Both the position numbers and the translations under genes were made by a program. Below, one piece after another: positions 37,485-46,122 of a stretch of DNA of 64,000 nucleotides (positions within the stretch are counted from its first letter, which is position 1; every line of letters begins with the position of its first letter). Source of the DNA: Fibrella forsythiae. Its GTDB lineage: Bacteria; Bacteroidota; Bacteroidia; Cytophagales; Spirosomataceae. The notes under the pieces were generated by a model. That model had not been told where the DNA came from, searched no databases, and worked only from the letters and a program-made list of their open reading frames with translations. The stretch lies in NCBI RefSeq assembly GCF_017353175.1, contig NZ_JAFMYW010000012.1, positions 124,001 to 188,000 of the forward strand, read 5' to 3'.

Positions 37485-39325
37485 ATCCTCAGATTGTCAA
37501 CCAAATATATATCACACCAGGAGCTGCAGTCGATTTTGAAGGAGATACGTATCAGGTGAAAGCCATTTTGGATGATCGTCGGATACTGGCCCACCGGGTT
37601 ATTGATGACCACATTGCTGTGCTACAGGTAACTGGTTTGACACCTTCGGTTCAAGCAGCCCCGGTTGGCCCTGAAATTCAGTTGGCTGACGAAGAGGCGT
37701 GGGCTTTAGCGACCCGTCGGTATAACCTGATAAAGCCCATTTTAGCCAATCGAAGTGATGGTGCATTGGTCAAAGCGATTGCCAAAGAAAACCGGGTCAG
37801 CGTCAGTACGCTTTACCGATGGCTGGAGCGCTATGAGCGTACAGGGCTTGTATCGGCTTTGATGGATTACCCTAGGGATGGAGGAAAAGGTAAAAATAGA
37901 CTTAGTCCGGAAGTTGAGGTGCTCATCGAGGAGACAATCCGGCAGGAATACCTATCGGTTCAACGCAAGCCAATTTCTAAAGTCTACCAATCGCTGGTTA
38001 GCCAATGCCGGCAGGCAGGTCTGGAAGAGCCTCATCCAAACACCGTTCGAAACCGGGTGAGGCAACTCACCGAGTATACACGGTTAAGGTTCCGGTACGG
38101 TAAACCAATTGCCGATGAACAACTGGCCCCCCTGAGAGGCAATTTCCCCGGGGCTGATTTTCCTCTGGCAGTGGTGCAGATTGATCACACCAAACTGGAC
38201 TTGATACTTGTCGATAACCTCCATCGGCAACCCTTGGGGCGGCCCTGGATTACGCTGGCGATCGATGTGTTCAGCCGCATGGTGGTGGGCTTCTACGTTT
38301 CCTTCGATCCACCTGGCGCAATGGGTACCGGACTCTGCATCGCTAACGCAATTTTGCCCAAAGAGACCCTGTTAGCCAGTCACAACCTGGGTGGTGAATG
38401 GCCCTGCTGGGGCGTTATGCGAATGATACACCTGGACAACGCCAAAGAGTTTCGGGGAACCATGATTAAACGGGCCTGCGAAGAATATGGAATCGAATTG
38501 AATTGGCGTCCCGTTGCCCGGCCCCAATATGGAGGTCATATTGAACGGCTCTTGGGGACTGTCGCCCGGGAGATGCATACCCTACCGGGTACCACCTTTT
38601 CCAATACCAGAGAACGAGGGCGTTATCCTTCCGAGCAAAAGGCGACGATGACACTAGACGAGCTGGAAAAGTGGCTGCTGACCTACGTGACTGAAGTGTA
38701 TCATAAGCGCATACACAGTAGCCTGGGAACGAGCCCGCTGGAGTATTTCCGGCAGGGCCTATTGGGACGCGATGGCCAATCTGGGACAGGTTTGCCCTTT
38801 CGAACATACAACCCCGAAAAAGTGCGGCTCGATTTTATGCCCTTTGAGGAGCGTACCGTGCAGGAGTACGGCGTATTGATCGACCATATCTACTACTATG
38901 CTGATGTGTTGCGACGGTGGATTAAAACCACAGACCCAACAAAGTATAAGCACCGCCTCAAGATGCTGTTTAAACGTGACCCGCGCGATGTAAGCATTAT
39001 CTATTTCTATGATCCCGAACTCAAGGCCTACTTCCCCATCCCCTACCGGGACACCTCCCGGCCACCGATGAGCATCTGGGAGCACCGAGAGGCGCTCAAA
39101 CGAGCTAGGGAACAGCAAGTGACCATCAATGAAGACAGTATTTTTGCCGCTTATGAGGCTATGCGCCAAATCGAGGAGGCAGCGGGAAAGCTCACCAAAC
39201 AGGTGCGCCGCAAGGGGCAGCGCCAACCAGTGCATGAAGCTCGGCTAGCAGCCTTAACCAAATCACCCGCCCAGCCTTCCCTGGCAGCTGAACACCGTCA
39301 GTTTGATCCATTTGATTCACTCTAA
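37481..39325 (+). CDS. tnsB: Tn7-like DDE transposase TnsB
   Basis: Mu/Tn7-type transposase, 614 aa, binding the transposon ends and joining 3' ends. An N-terminal helix-turn-helix (VKAIAKENRVSVSTLYRWLE, about 98-117) precedes the rve core with Asp235 (VVQIDHTKLD), Asp319 (MIHLDNAKEFRG) and Glu355 (GGHIERLLGT), the complete DDE triad. A C-terminal Mu-type barrel follows (about 440-530). The gene overlaps tnsA by 4 bases and ends 4 bases before tnsC. It looks intact although its partner TnsC is truncated. Confidence 0.9.
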   Translation: MNPQIVNQIYITPGAAVDFEGDTYQVKAILDDRRILAHRVIDDHIAVLQVTGLTPSVQAAPVGPEIQLADEEAWALATRRYNLIKPILANRSDGALVKAIAKENRVSVSTLYRWLERYERTGLVSALMDYPRDGGKGKNRLSPEVEVLIEETIRQEYLSVQRKPISKVYQSLVSQCRQAGLEEPHPNTVRNRVRQLTEYTRLRFRYGKPIADEQLAPLRGNFPGADFPLAVVQIDHTKLDLILVDNLHRQPLGRPWITLAIDVFSRMVVGFYVSFDPPGAMGTGLCIANAILPKETLLASHNLGGEWPCWGVMRMIHLDNAKEFRGTMIKRACEEYGIELNWRPVARPQYGGHIERLLGTVAREMHTLPGTTFSNTRERGRYPSEQKATMTLDELEKWLLTYVTEVYHKRIHSSLGTSPLEYFRQGLLGRDGQSGTGLPFRTYNPEKVRLDFMPFEERTVQEYGVLIDHIYYYADVLRRWIKTTDPTKYKHRLKMLFKRDPRDVSIIYFYDPELKAYFPIPYRDTSRPPMSIWEHREALKRAREQQVTINEDSIFAAYEAMRQIEEAAGKLTKQVRRKGQRQPVHEARLAALTKSPAQPSLAAEHRQFDPFDSL

Positions 39326-39329
39326 CTAC

Positions 39330-39848
39330 ATGGACCACCTAAACCCCGATTTATTGGTAACATTGGACAAGGCGGCCCCTCAACGGGTGCGCGATTTGGC
39401 CACTGGCCCTATTATAGGCTACCCGTTGGCTAAAAGAGCCATGGACTGTATGGAAGACCTGTTGGTCCACCCTCCTACCCACCGCATGCCAAACTTATTG
39501 CTGGTGGGGCACACTAACAATGGAAAAACGGTCATAGCTGACCGGTTTCTCCAACAGCACCCCGCTTATGTACTGCCCGGCGAAGACCATGTGCGGATGC
39601 CCGTACTCATGGTGCAGGCACCACCTGTACCGGATGAAAAGCGGTTTTACAATGGTATCCTTGAACGGCTGTTTACCCCCTACAAGGTCAACGACAAGAT
39701 TGACCGCAAATGGCTATGGTGTGTAAGAATTGTTAATTATTTAGACAATAAAGCGAGTAAATCGGCTTCTGTGCTCAGTATATCAAGACGTTGCAGTACA
39801 GGCTCTTTAGACATAATAAACGCTCTTACTGTCGTTTCAAACCGCTGA
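39330..39848 (+). pseudogene. tnsC: truncated TnsC/TniB AAA+ regulator
   Basis: N-terminal part of the transposition regulator. From ATG at 39330 it reads MDHLNPDLLVTLDKAAPQRV and TGPIIGYPLAKRAMDCMEDL, with Walker A VGHTNNGKT (residues 59-67), then FYNGILERLFTPYKVNDK. After about 39721 (residue 130) homology to the family is lost and the frame runs into the reverse complement of another gene. Walker B, sensor and C-terminal parts are absent, so the element is probably no longer mobile on its own. Confidence 0.8.
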
Positions 39849-40396
39849 TAAATAGGCTTATTAAGTATTACAGCTAAGGTACTTTCAGGCCATATCATTC
39901 TAAAATCATCGTTACAATGATCTATGGCTCTCTGCTGACTTGCCTTTGCATAAGCTAAATGGGCCATTGAGGCGTACACAAGTACTAGCTCTATATTACC
40001 CTCCCTTTGTTGAAATAGACGCATTTTGTCTAAAATATCGCCAATCTGGCCATTTTGGAGCGTGTTTAACTGTTTGAGATGCTGCCAGGCTTCGTTCTTG
40101 CGCCCTGATTTATAGAGATAATTCGACTTTCTAAAAAGGATACTCAGTGAAGGAGTGTCATTATGTCGTGAGTAAATGTCAACTGCTTGCTCATATGTAG
40201 ATAACGCGCTCTCGTAGTCACCTGAATTGGCTATTACAGTAGCCTACTTTAATAGCTCTCCGGCTTCAGTAATATACTCAGGCACTTGCATCGGTTGACT
40301 AAGTACTGTGTTCAAGGCCGTAATTAGCTCCTGAGTCTCTTCCTCGGCTAACTTTTGAAGAAACATTCGTTGAATTTTATTTAAGAATCTGTTCAT
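39737..40396 (-). pseudogene. TPR-like protein gene with an internal amber stop
   Basis: From ATG at 40396 the frame reads MNRFLNKIQRMFLQKLAEEE and continues to EAGELLK, then TAG (40244-40246). The same frame goes on without a break to 39737 (ANSGDYESALSTYEQAVDIY, a TPR-type helix pair; later FRKSNYLYKSGRKNEAWQHL). The intact product would be about 219 aa, all-helical, cytoplasmic. Its 3' end abuts the truncated tnsC. Family and function not recognised; probably decayed cargo. Confidence 0.6.
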
Positions 40397-40818
40397 ATCA
40401 ATAGTTGGATAAGTAGATCTTAACGTATAAACTGCTATCAGAAAAATGGTATCTAACCTGTATAATTAGTGTTATATACCGGCCTGACTCGGGAAAGCAC
40501 AATTCCAGCCGTGACGAAACGCTGCTATTTCAGGCTGTTTTCGATTTTACCTATCCTGCGTTCTGCGTTCGATTCGATCCAGGTGACCAAGAGGGTTCCA
40601 GTTCATACAGTTGTGTCGTTAAACATGCCTCGAGGTGGTACAGCTGAGGTACTCCCCATTGATTGGACAAAAAATGGGCGAGTTATAAATAGATGCCACT
40701 TGGTGAAGGGGCGATTTTCAGACCGTTTCGTACTGTTCTGCCTTGCTTGAAACAAAGGACGGACGAACAGTCCTGTCGTTAGAAGCCGATTGGGAGGCGC
40801 AAAATTAACCGCCCCAGG
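40397..40818. other. no supported gene
   Basis: About 420 bases between the TPR pseudogene and the second IS3 remnant. A plus-strand open frame (40469-40750) has no homology signs or ribosome-binding site and is not called. The stretch probably consists of decayed transposon and IS sequence. Confidence 0.4.
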
Positions 40819-41415
40819 CTATGATTCAAAGACCGCTTTCGGAGTGTGGCCACGGACAAACGTCCCACAAACCCATTGCCGCAGCAGTCGCCGTACTCGT
40901 TTAGGATTGACTTTATGCCCCTGTTGGTGAAGCCAGTCGGTGAACTGCCCCACCCCGAAAAAGGAAGTATTCAGATACTGTTTGTCAATGAGTTTCATAA
41001 GTTCGAGGTTGTAAGCCGACTCGCCACGCGGCGTATAGTAGAAACTGGATCGAGCCAGCCCCAACAGGGCGCATTGCCGCTCGATACTTAACTTACTGGC
41101 TGGATCGATGCATTTTTTACTTTGGCTCAGGTCATAGTTTTGTGTTTTTTTGAGCCAATCTAACTCGAACTGGAACTGCCCAATCTGTTGATAGAGTAGT
41201 GCGATCTTGGCCTCTGTGTCGTCGGTCAGCTTTTTGTTGGACTGCTCAAAAAGGGTGATCATGCCTTCGGTAACTTACTTTTTACAGACCTTAATCTGTG
41301 TGGGGTAGACGTCATGTTGCTGGGCAATCTCACTTAGCGTTTTGCGTTCGCGGATCGCCTCCAAAGCAATCTGACTTTTTTGTTGAGTACTAAATGTGCG
41401 ATGGGCACGTCCCAT
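40819..41415 (-). pseudogene. IS3-family transposase remnant inside the Tn7-like element
   Basis: Minus-strand OrfA starts at 41415 (MGRAHRTFSTQQKSQIALEA, RERKTLSEIAQQHDVYPTQI) and hits an in-frame TAA after KVCKK. The same frame continues as EGMITLFEQSNKKLTDDTEA, then OrfB-like sequence DPASKLSIERQCALLGLARS, YYTPRGESAYNLELMKLIDK and HKVNPKRVRRLLRQW. It ends before any DDE residue. Thus OrfA is fused with the start of OrfB and the catalytic domain is missing. Different from the IS3 copy at 4157-5226. Confidence 0.75.
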
Positions 41416-41526
41416 GAGGGCGATGATTTGTGTGACAAAATATGCATCAGTATCACATTGTAACCACTGTCTGAATATTGGGTAGTATTTCAGTTGGGAC
41501 TTGCTAGAATACCCGTAGTTAAGCAA

Positions 41527-41831
41527 GGACTCATTCTATTTTTCAGGACCATAATTGAGATGTTCACTAAGTGTTCTATTGTTTTCTGATAGCCGTGAAT
41601 AGACGCTTAACAATGGTATACTATCAACATGTTGTTTATAGTATATACAACACGTTAATTGTAAAGTCACGGAAAGTAAGCATTGAATATTTGTAACTTA
41701 TATATGAGTAATACTACATATAAGCCGTTTAATAAATCGATTTAGTTACTTATCAAACGTATCTATTTGTTGAGTAAATAGCGTTAGTAATATTACTAAG
41801 TACATCTATTTCTAATTAAACACAAACTTTC
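41527..41831. other. AT-rich leader of the small-protein cluster
   Basis: About 305 very AT-rich bases between the IS3 remnant and the first small secreted protein. It is likely to contain the promoter of the cluster 41832-46027. No gene or clear hairpin was recognised. Confidence 0.4.
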
Positions 41832-42116
41832 ATGAAAACATCTATCAAGGTACTTTTACTAAGTACAATGCTAAGTGCTTGGCTAAGCAAACCGTGTCTT
41901 GCAAGTGACAAGAAGGATCATGGCATAAAATCACATACTGAGGTGAAAAGCAAACCTACAGTGCAGTGTTCTGTACAAACAATTGTCCAAGTTCGTAATA
42001 GTGATGGAAACTGCGTGGACCTGGCTATAAATGCAACTGCAGCTACTTGCGAAGAGGCAGGTAATATGGTTGACGGGCTCAAAGCTGTAATGTGGTACTT
42101 CGGTATACTTCAGTAA
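41832..42116 (+). CDS. small secreted Cys-containing protein A
   Basis: Protein of 94 aa with a signal peptide (MKTSIKVLLLSTMLSAWLSK, cleavage near CLAS). The mature part is about 70 aa: a Lys/His-rich linker, then VQCSVQTIVQVRNSDGNCVD, LAINATAATCEEAGNMVDGL and a hydrophobic end. It has three Cys in the mature region (VQC, GNC, ATC). The block from VQC to the end aligns with the next gene's product, including the motif ATCxEAG. Probably exported through the inner membrane. Function unknown; no known family recognised. First gene of an AT-rich four-gene set. Confidence 0.7.
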   Translation: MKTSIKVLLLSTMLSAWLSKPCLASDKKDHGIKSHTEVKSKPTVQCSVQTIVQVRNSDGNCVDLAINATAATCEEAGNMVDGLKAVMWYFGILQ

Positions 42117-42158
42117 TGCAATTACTCTCTAATCCCAAAATGCTTAAACACTAAACAC

Positions 42159-42488
42159 ATGAAATTTGTAAAACTCGTTCTCGTTTCTCTTTTTTTTGTG
42201 GGCACTCCTTTTGTCACCAATGCCTCAACACCCAAAACTTCAGGAGTTGAAGAAACTACTTTAAAGGAAAACCCATCTAGTAAGAAGCAAAAATCTAGCT
42301 TTGAGGCTCAGATGAAGGTATTTTATTGCCAGCTATCTACTGTAGTCGAATCTGTGGATTCACAAGGGTACGCGGTAAATGAACTTATCATTACAACAGG
42401 AGCAACATGTGCCGAAGCCGGTAGTAAAATGGATATAATATGTAGTGTAATAGAATACATGAGTGGTGGTACGCAGGCTTGCGATTAA
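42159..42488 (+). CDS. small secreted Cys-containing protein B
   Basis: Protein of 109 aa with a signal peptide (MKFVKLVLVSLFFVGTPFVT, cleavage near NAS). After a polar Ser/Lys-rich linker it has FYCQLSTVVESVDSQGYAVN, then ELIITTGATCAEAGSKMDII and CSVIEYMSGGTQACD, with four Cys. It is a clear paralogue of the 41832 product: Cys, beta-like segment, Gly turn, ATCxEAG, helix. It starts 42 bases after that gene. Secreted partner, ligand or precursor peptide are all possible; no function is assigned. Confidence 0.7.
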   Translation: MKFVKLVLVSLFFVGTPFVTNASTPKTSGVEETTLKENPSSKKQKSSFEAQMKVFYCQLSTVVESVDSQGYAVNELIITTGATCAEAGSKMDIICSVIEYMSGGTQACD

Positions 42489-42573
42489 TAGTTAAATCAG
42501 TCAAATTCGTCCCCGCTTGATTAGAGGTTAACGAATTATGTTAACCTCTAATCAAACTAAGCACACTAAAACA

Positions 42574-43326
42574 ATGAAAAGTTATATAATATTGGTATTT
42601 TTCGCCGTAGCGACATTGACCTATGGTCAGGCACCTGCAGTTTTGTATGGTAAAGCAACATATAAATACAAGTTTAACTTCCCATCCTCTGTTAATGATA
42701 CACTTACTGGTGATTTATACTTTAACAGTGCGGGCGAGTCATACTATAAAACAGATCTTATAACGGTAACTAAACGGACTAATACTAATTCGACTGAAGG
42801 TACAACTAATACCAAGAATAGTCAGATTACTGATTCACTTGTTGTATATCGTGATTTATATAAAAATATTCATGTGTACCATAAAAGGGCTTTTATGGTA
42901 AGGAAGCTAGTAAAAGACACAGTTCATATTATTAAATGGAATCTACAAAAAGAAACAAAAACAATCGGTAATTTCGTTTGTAATTCAGCTGTAGGAAAAG
43001 TAGCAGGAAGGAACTATAAGGTATGGTATACTAACCAAATTCCTATTAGCTCTGGTCCGTGGAAGTTATATGGTCTTCCGGGTCTAGTGATTGAGGCATT
43101 TGATGAAAATAATTTAGTAGCTTTTCAACTTGTATCAATTAAAATAGATGATAAAGTATTAAAATATTATGGACAAGAAGATTTAATTAAAAAAGCTCTT
43201 GATTTAAAAACCTTTTCAAAACAAGCAGAAACTAATCTTCAAAAAGTTCAAGCGCAAGCTGAGTCTATGGGAGTAAAATTTTCATTTAACACTGTTAGTC
43301 AAGGCCTTGAACTGGAAGAGAATTAA
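42574..43326 (+). CDS. GLPGLI family protein
   Basis: Exported protein of 250 aa. The start at 42574 gives a signal peptide (MKSYIILVFFAVATLTYGQ). An upstream in-frame ATG at 42538 would add an unlikely polar N-terminus. The family signature is YGLPGLVIEAFDENN at about residues 169-183, preceded by the usual W-containing segment (IKWNLQKETKTIGNFVCNSA, then YKVWYTNQIPISSGPW). GLPGLI proteins are a Bacteroidota family of unknown function, often next to TonB-type barrels, as here: the receptor gene starts 1 base after its stop. Confidence 0.85.
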   Translation: MKSYIILVFFAVATLTYGQAPAVLYGKATYKYKFNFPSSVNDTLTGDLYFNSAGESYYKTDLITVTKRTNTNSTEGTTNTKNSQITDSLVVYRDLYKNIHVYHKRAFMVRKLVKDTVHIIKWNLQKETKTIGNFVCNSAVGKVAGRNYKVWYTNQIPISSGPWKLYGLPGLVIEAFDENNLVAFQLVSIKIDDKVLKYYGQEDLIKKALDLKTFSKQAETNLQKVQAQAESMGVKFSFNTVSQGLELEEN

Positions 43327-43327
43327 T

Positions 43328-46027
43328 ATGTATGTAATTTTAACACAAGTTATTGTGTTAAAATTATCATTTACAGCTATTGCGCAACAGAGCGTAAAAA
43401 TTAAAGTTATTTCTAAGGATTTAATTCCAGTACCATTTGCTATTGTTAAGTTGTCGTTGCCATCTACTCAAATTATAGCCTATGGCTCTACAGATGTAAA
43501 AGGTATATATGTAATTCCAACAGAAAGTCCTGATTCCTTAACTATATCCGTTAGCCGGTTAGGATATAAATCTTACGAAGATAGGCTAGATAAAACTTAT
43601 CTTAGAGCACAAAAAGAAATTAGTATTATACTTTATGAATCTGAAACATTATTGAATGAGGTTATTATAAGAAAGGTAATTCCTTTTCAAGTAAATAAAG
43701 ATTCTACAACGTTTGTAGCATCAAATTTTAGGGACGGCTCAGAGCGTAGCGTTGAAGATCTATTAAAAAAGTTACCAGGGGTCCAAGTATCAAGTAATGG
43801 AACTGTATCATTTAATGGAAAAGTAGTTGATAAAATAACTATAGAAAGTGATGATTTCTTTTCAACCAACTATAAGTTGATAACGAAAAATATGTCTGAG
43901 TATGTAATTGATAAAGTTGATGCAATTGAAAATTATAATGATAATCGATTACTACAGGGGATTACACGTTCAGATAAAACAATCTTAAATTTAAGGCTAC
44001 GAAGTGACGTTAAAGGATTGCCTTTTGGTGATTTTAAACTTGGAACGAGCAATAATAGTCAGTATGAATTAACAAACTCGTTTTTTCTTATAAATTCAAA
44101 GTTTAAAATTGGTCAATTCTCAAATTTTAATGACGTAGGTAATAATCCTGGCTCTGAAGTTGAAGGACTAGTTAATAACCCTGCATCTACTGACCTAAGT
44201 AAAATTTTGATAAATCCTGTAAGATTTGGTATTAATGAAATAATAAATACTCCACGTATACCACAGCAACGATTTGTTTCAAATAAAGCGCGAATGGGAG
44301 CTGTAAATGTTTCAAAAACATTATCAAAGTTTAAATTCAGAAGCTGGGTATATGCATATAAGGATCAACTATCTCAATCGTATTCCAATAATTTTTCCCT
44401 TTTAAAAACTGTACAAGAAGTAAATAACTCAGAGAATGTTTTTTACAGTAGAAACCCTACACAACTAAAAAGTAATCTAGAATTAGATTACCTGATTACA
44501 GATAGTTGCGAAGTTAAAATCAGGTCTTCTTTTGGTTTTAATTGCAACAGTAATAGTTTCTATGCTAGTTCTAGTATTAATTCTGGGAAATCTTCATCTT
44601 TCTATAATCAAAACGGAAATGCATATACTCATTCTGTAGATCTTACAAACAGGCTTACGAAAAACCAAGCATTTCAGGTGTCTTTATATTTCTCAAATAA
44701 GAATTATCTTGATAATTATCTAGCTAATTCTTATTTGTATAGTTATATTCCTTTGAGTATTACTGATACGATCAACGGATTTAGGCAATATACTAATTTA
44801 GAAGAGTCAGTAAAGATATTTAGAGTTAAATATTTGACGCATTATAAATCACTTCTCTTGTCTTTTGCTGCTAATTATTCTTCAATTGATAATAATCTTT
44901 CATCCAAACTGAGAATTATCTCAAATGGAATAGAATATTTGACAAACGATTCTTTAAGTAGGAATTCGATTTATAATAATAAAACATACGCCTTTGAAAC
45001 TACTTTTACATGGTTTTCAAAAAAATGGACATTGGCTAGCGGCGTCTCAAATCAACTAGTAAGTGTGAGTAATTTTTCTCCTATACTATTAAATGGAGAA
45101 CATTATCAGTTGAATCGAATACCATTAACAAACTTATACGGCGAAGTTAAATATAAAATCAAGGATGGTATTTCAACGAATTTACTACTAACCTCGATTG
45201 GGGTACCCCCAAATATTACTGAAATATCTCAAGGTATATATATGTCTAACTATAGGACATTCTCTGAGAGTATTGGTTCATTTAATATGCGCCGAGATCA
45301 TATAGCTTTATTTAATTTTGTTATCTCTAATCCATACGTTTTTTTAACATCAAATACTCAAGTACTTTATTCAGTAACAAATAAGCCTTATACAAATTTC
45401 AATAGTTTGCAGAATGGAATATCATATTTGCAATTAAAACCAGTAAGTTATCCATCTGAGACATATCAGATAGCCACTAATTTTGATAAATACTTTCATT
45501 TTATTCGAACAAGAATCAATCTGTCTGGCTCGTTTGCACATGCAAGTAGTTATTTAGGATTTAATGAGAATCAATTATTTCAAAATAAAATCGATAAAAG
45601 TGAATTTAAATTAATAATGAGTAGTGCCTTCAAATTTCCCTTTAACGTGGATTTTGGACTCACTAACTCAAAAATTAATATGGCGACTCTATCATCTTAT
45701 CAAATTTCAAATAAGTTTTATGATCTCTCGTTTTATGGAAATTTACGAATAAGTGCATCAAATAATAAGTTTCAGGGCAACTTTAAAGTTGAACAAAACA
45801 ATTATTATATTAATGATATCAAGTCATCAGCACTATTTGCTGATTTGTGGGTGTTATACAAGCCAACATCTGGTAAGTTTTCTTATGAAATTGTTGGAAG
45901 AAATTTATTTAAAGCTCCATCTGTATACACACTTTCAATATTAAACAATTTAGTAAATCGATCAATTTTTCATTTAGTTAAGCCTTTACTTGAAATTCGG
46001 TTGGAGTACAGATTGGGAGTTAAGTAG
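43328..46027 (+). CDS. TonB-receptor-like outer-membrane barrel with CarboxypepD_reg domain
   Basis: Outer-membrane barrel of 899 aa, AT-rich codon use. The start at 43328 (MYVILTQVIVLKLSFTAIAQ, signal peptide) avoids overlap with the GLPGLI gene; a start at 43307 is possible. A carboxypeptidase-regulatory domain (KIKVISKDLIPVPFAIVKLS, about 20-100) and a plug-like domain (SVEDLLKKLPGVQVSSNGTV, about 138-230) precede a long barrel. The last residues (LEIRLEYRLGVK) give an amphipathic final strand. It shares architecture with the barrel at 9658. With the GLPGLI protein and two small Cys proteins it forms a likely functional unit at the cell surface. Confidence 0.82.
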   Translation: MYVILTQVIVLKLSFTAIAQQSVKIKVISKDLIPVPFAIVKLSLPSTQIIAYGSTDVKGIYVIPTESPDSLTISVSRLGYKSYEDRLDKTYLRAQKEISIILYESETLLNEVIIRKVIPFQVNKDSTTFVASNFRDGSERSVEDLLKKLPGVQVSSNGTVSFNGKVVDKITIESDDFFSTNYKLITKNMSEYVIDKVDAIENYNDNRLLQGITRSDKTILNLRLRSDVKGLPFGDFKLGTSNNSQYELTNSFFLINSKFKIGQFSNFNDVGNNPGSEVEGLVNNPASTDLSKILINPVRFGINEIINTPRIPQQRFVSNKARMGAVNVSKTLSKFKFRSWVYAYKDQLSQSYSNNFSLLKTVQEVNNSENVFYSRNPTQLKSNLELDYLITDSCEVKIRSSFGFNCNSNSFYASSSINSGKSSSFYNQNGNAYTHSVDLTNRLTKNQAFQVSLYFSNKNYLDNYLANSYLYSYIPLSITDTINGFRQYTNLEESVKIFRVKYLTHYKSLLLSFAANYSSIDNNLSSKLRIISNGIEYLTNDSLSRNSIYNNKTYAFETTFTWFSKKWTLASGVSNQLVSVSNFSPILLNGEHYQLNRIPLTNLYGEVKYKIKDGISTNLLLTSIGVPPNITEISQGIYMSNYRTFSESIGSFNMRRDHIALFNFVISNPYVFLTSNTQVLYSVTNKPYTNFNSLQNGISYLQLKPVSYPSETYQIATNFDKYFHFIRTRINLSGSFAHASSYLGFNENQLFQNKIDKSEFKLIMSSAFKFPFNVDFGLTNSKINMATLSSYQISNKFYDLSFYGNLRISASNNKFQGNFKVEQNNYYINDIKSSALFADLWVLYKPTSGKFSYEIVGRNLFKAPSVYTLSILNNLVNRSIFHLVKPLLEIRLEYRLGVK

Positions 46028-46122
46028 AATATGCTTAATCAACACTTTAAATTATCTATCTAAAGACATTTTAGAAAGGCATAATTAGCAAGTTTTCACA
46101 AGTTTGAATGGAAATCTACACG

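Noticed and set aside
40469-40750. Plus-strand 93-aa open frame in the transposon
   Set aside because: No recognisable family, ribosome-binding site or coding-like composition; lies among decayed sequence.
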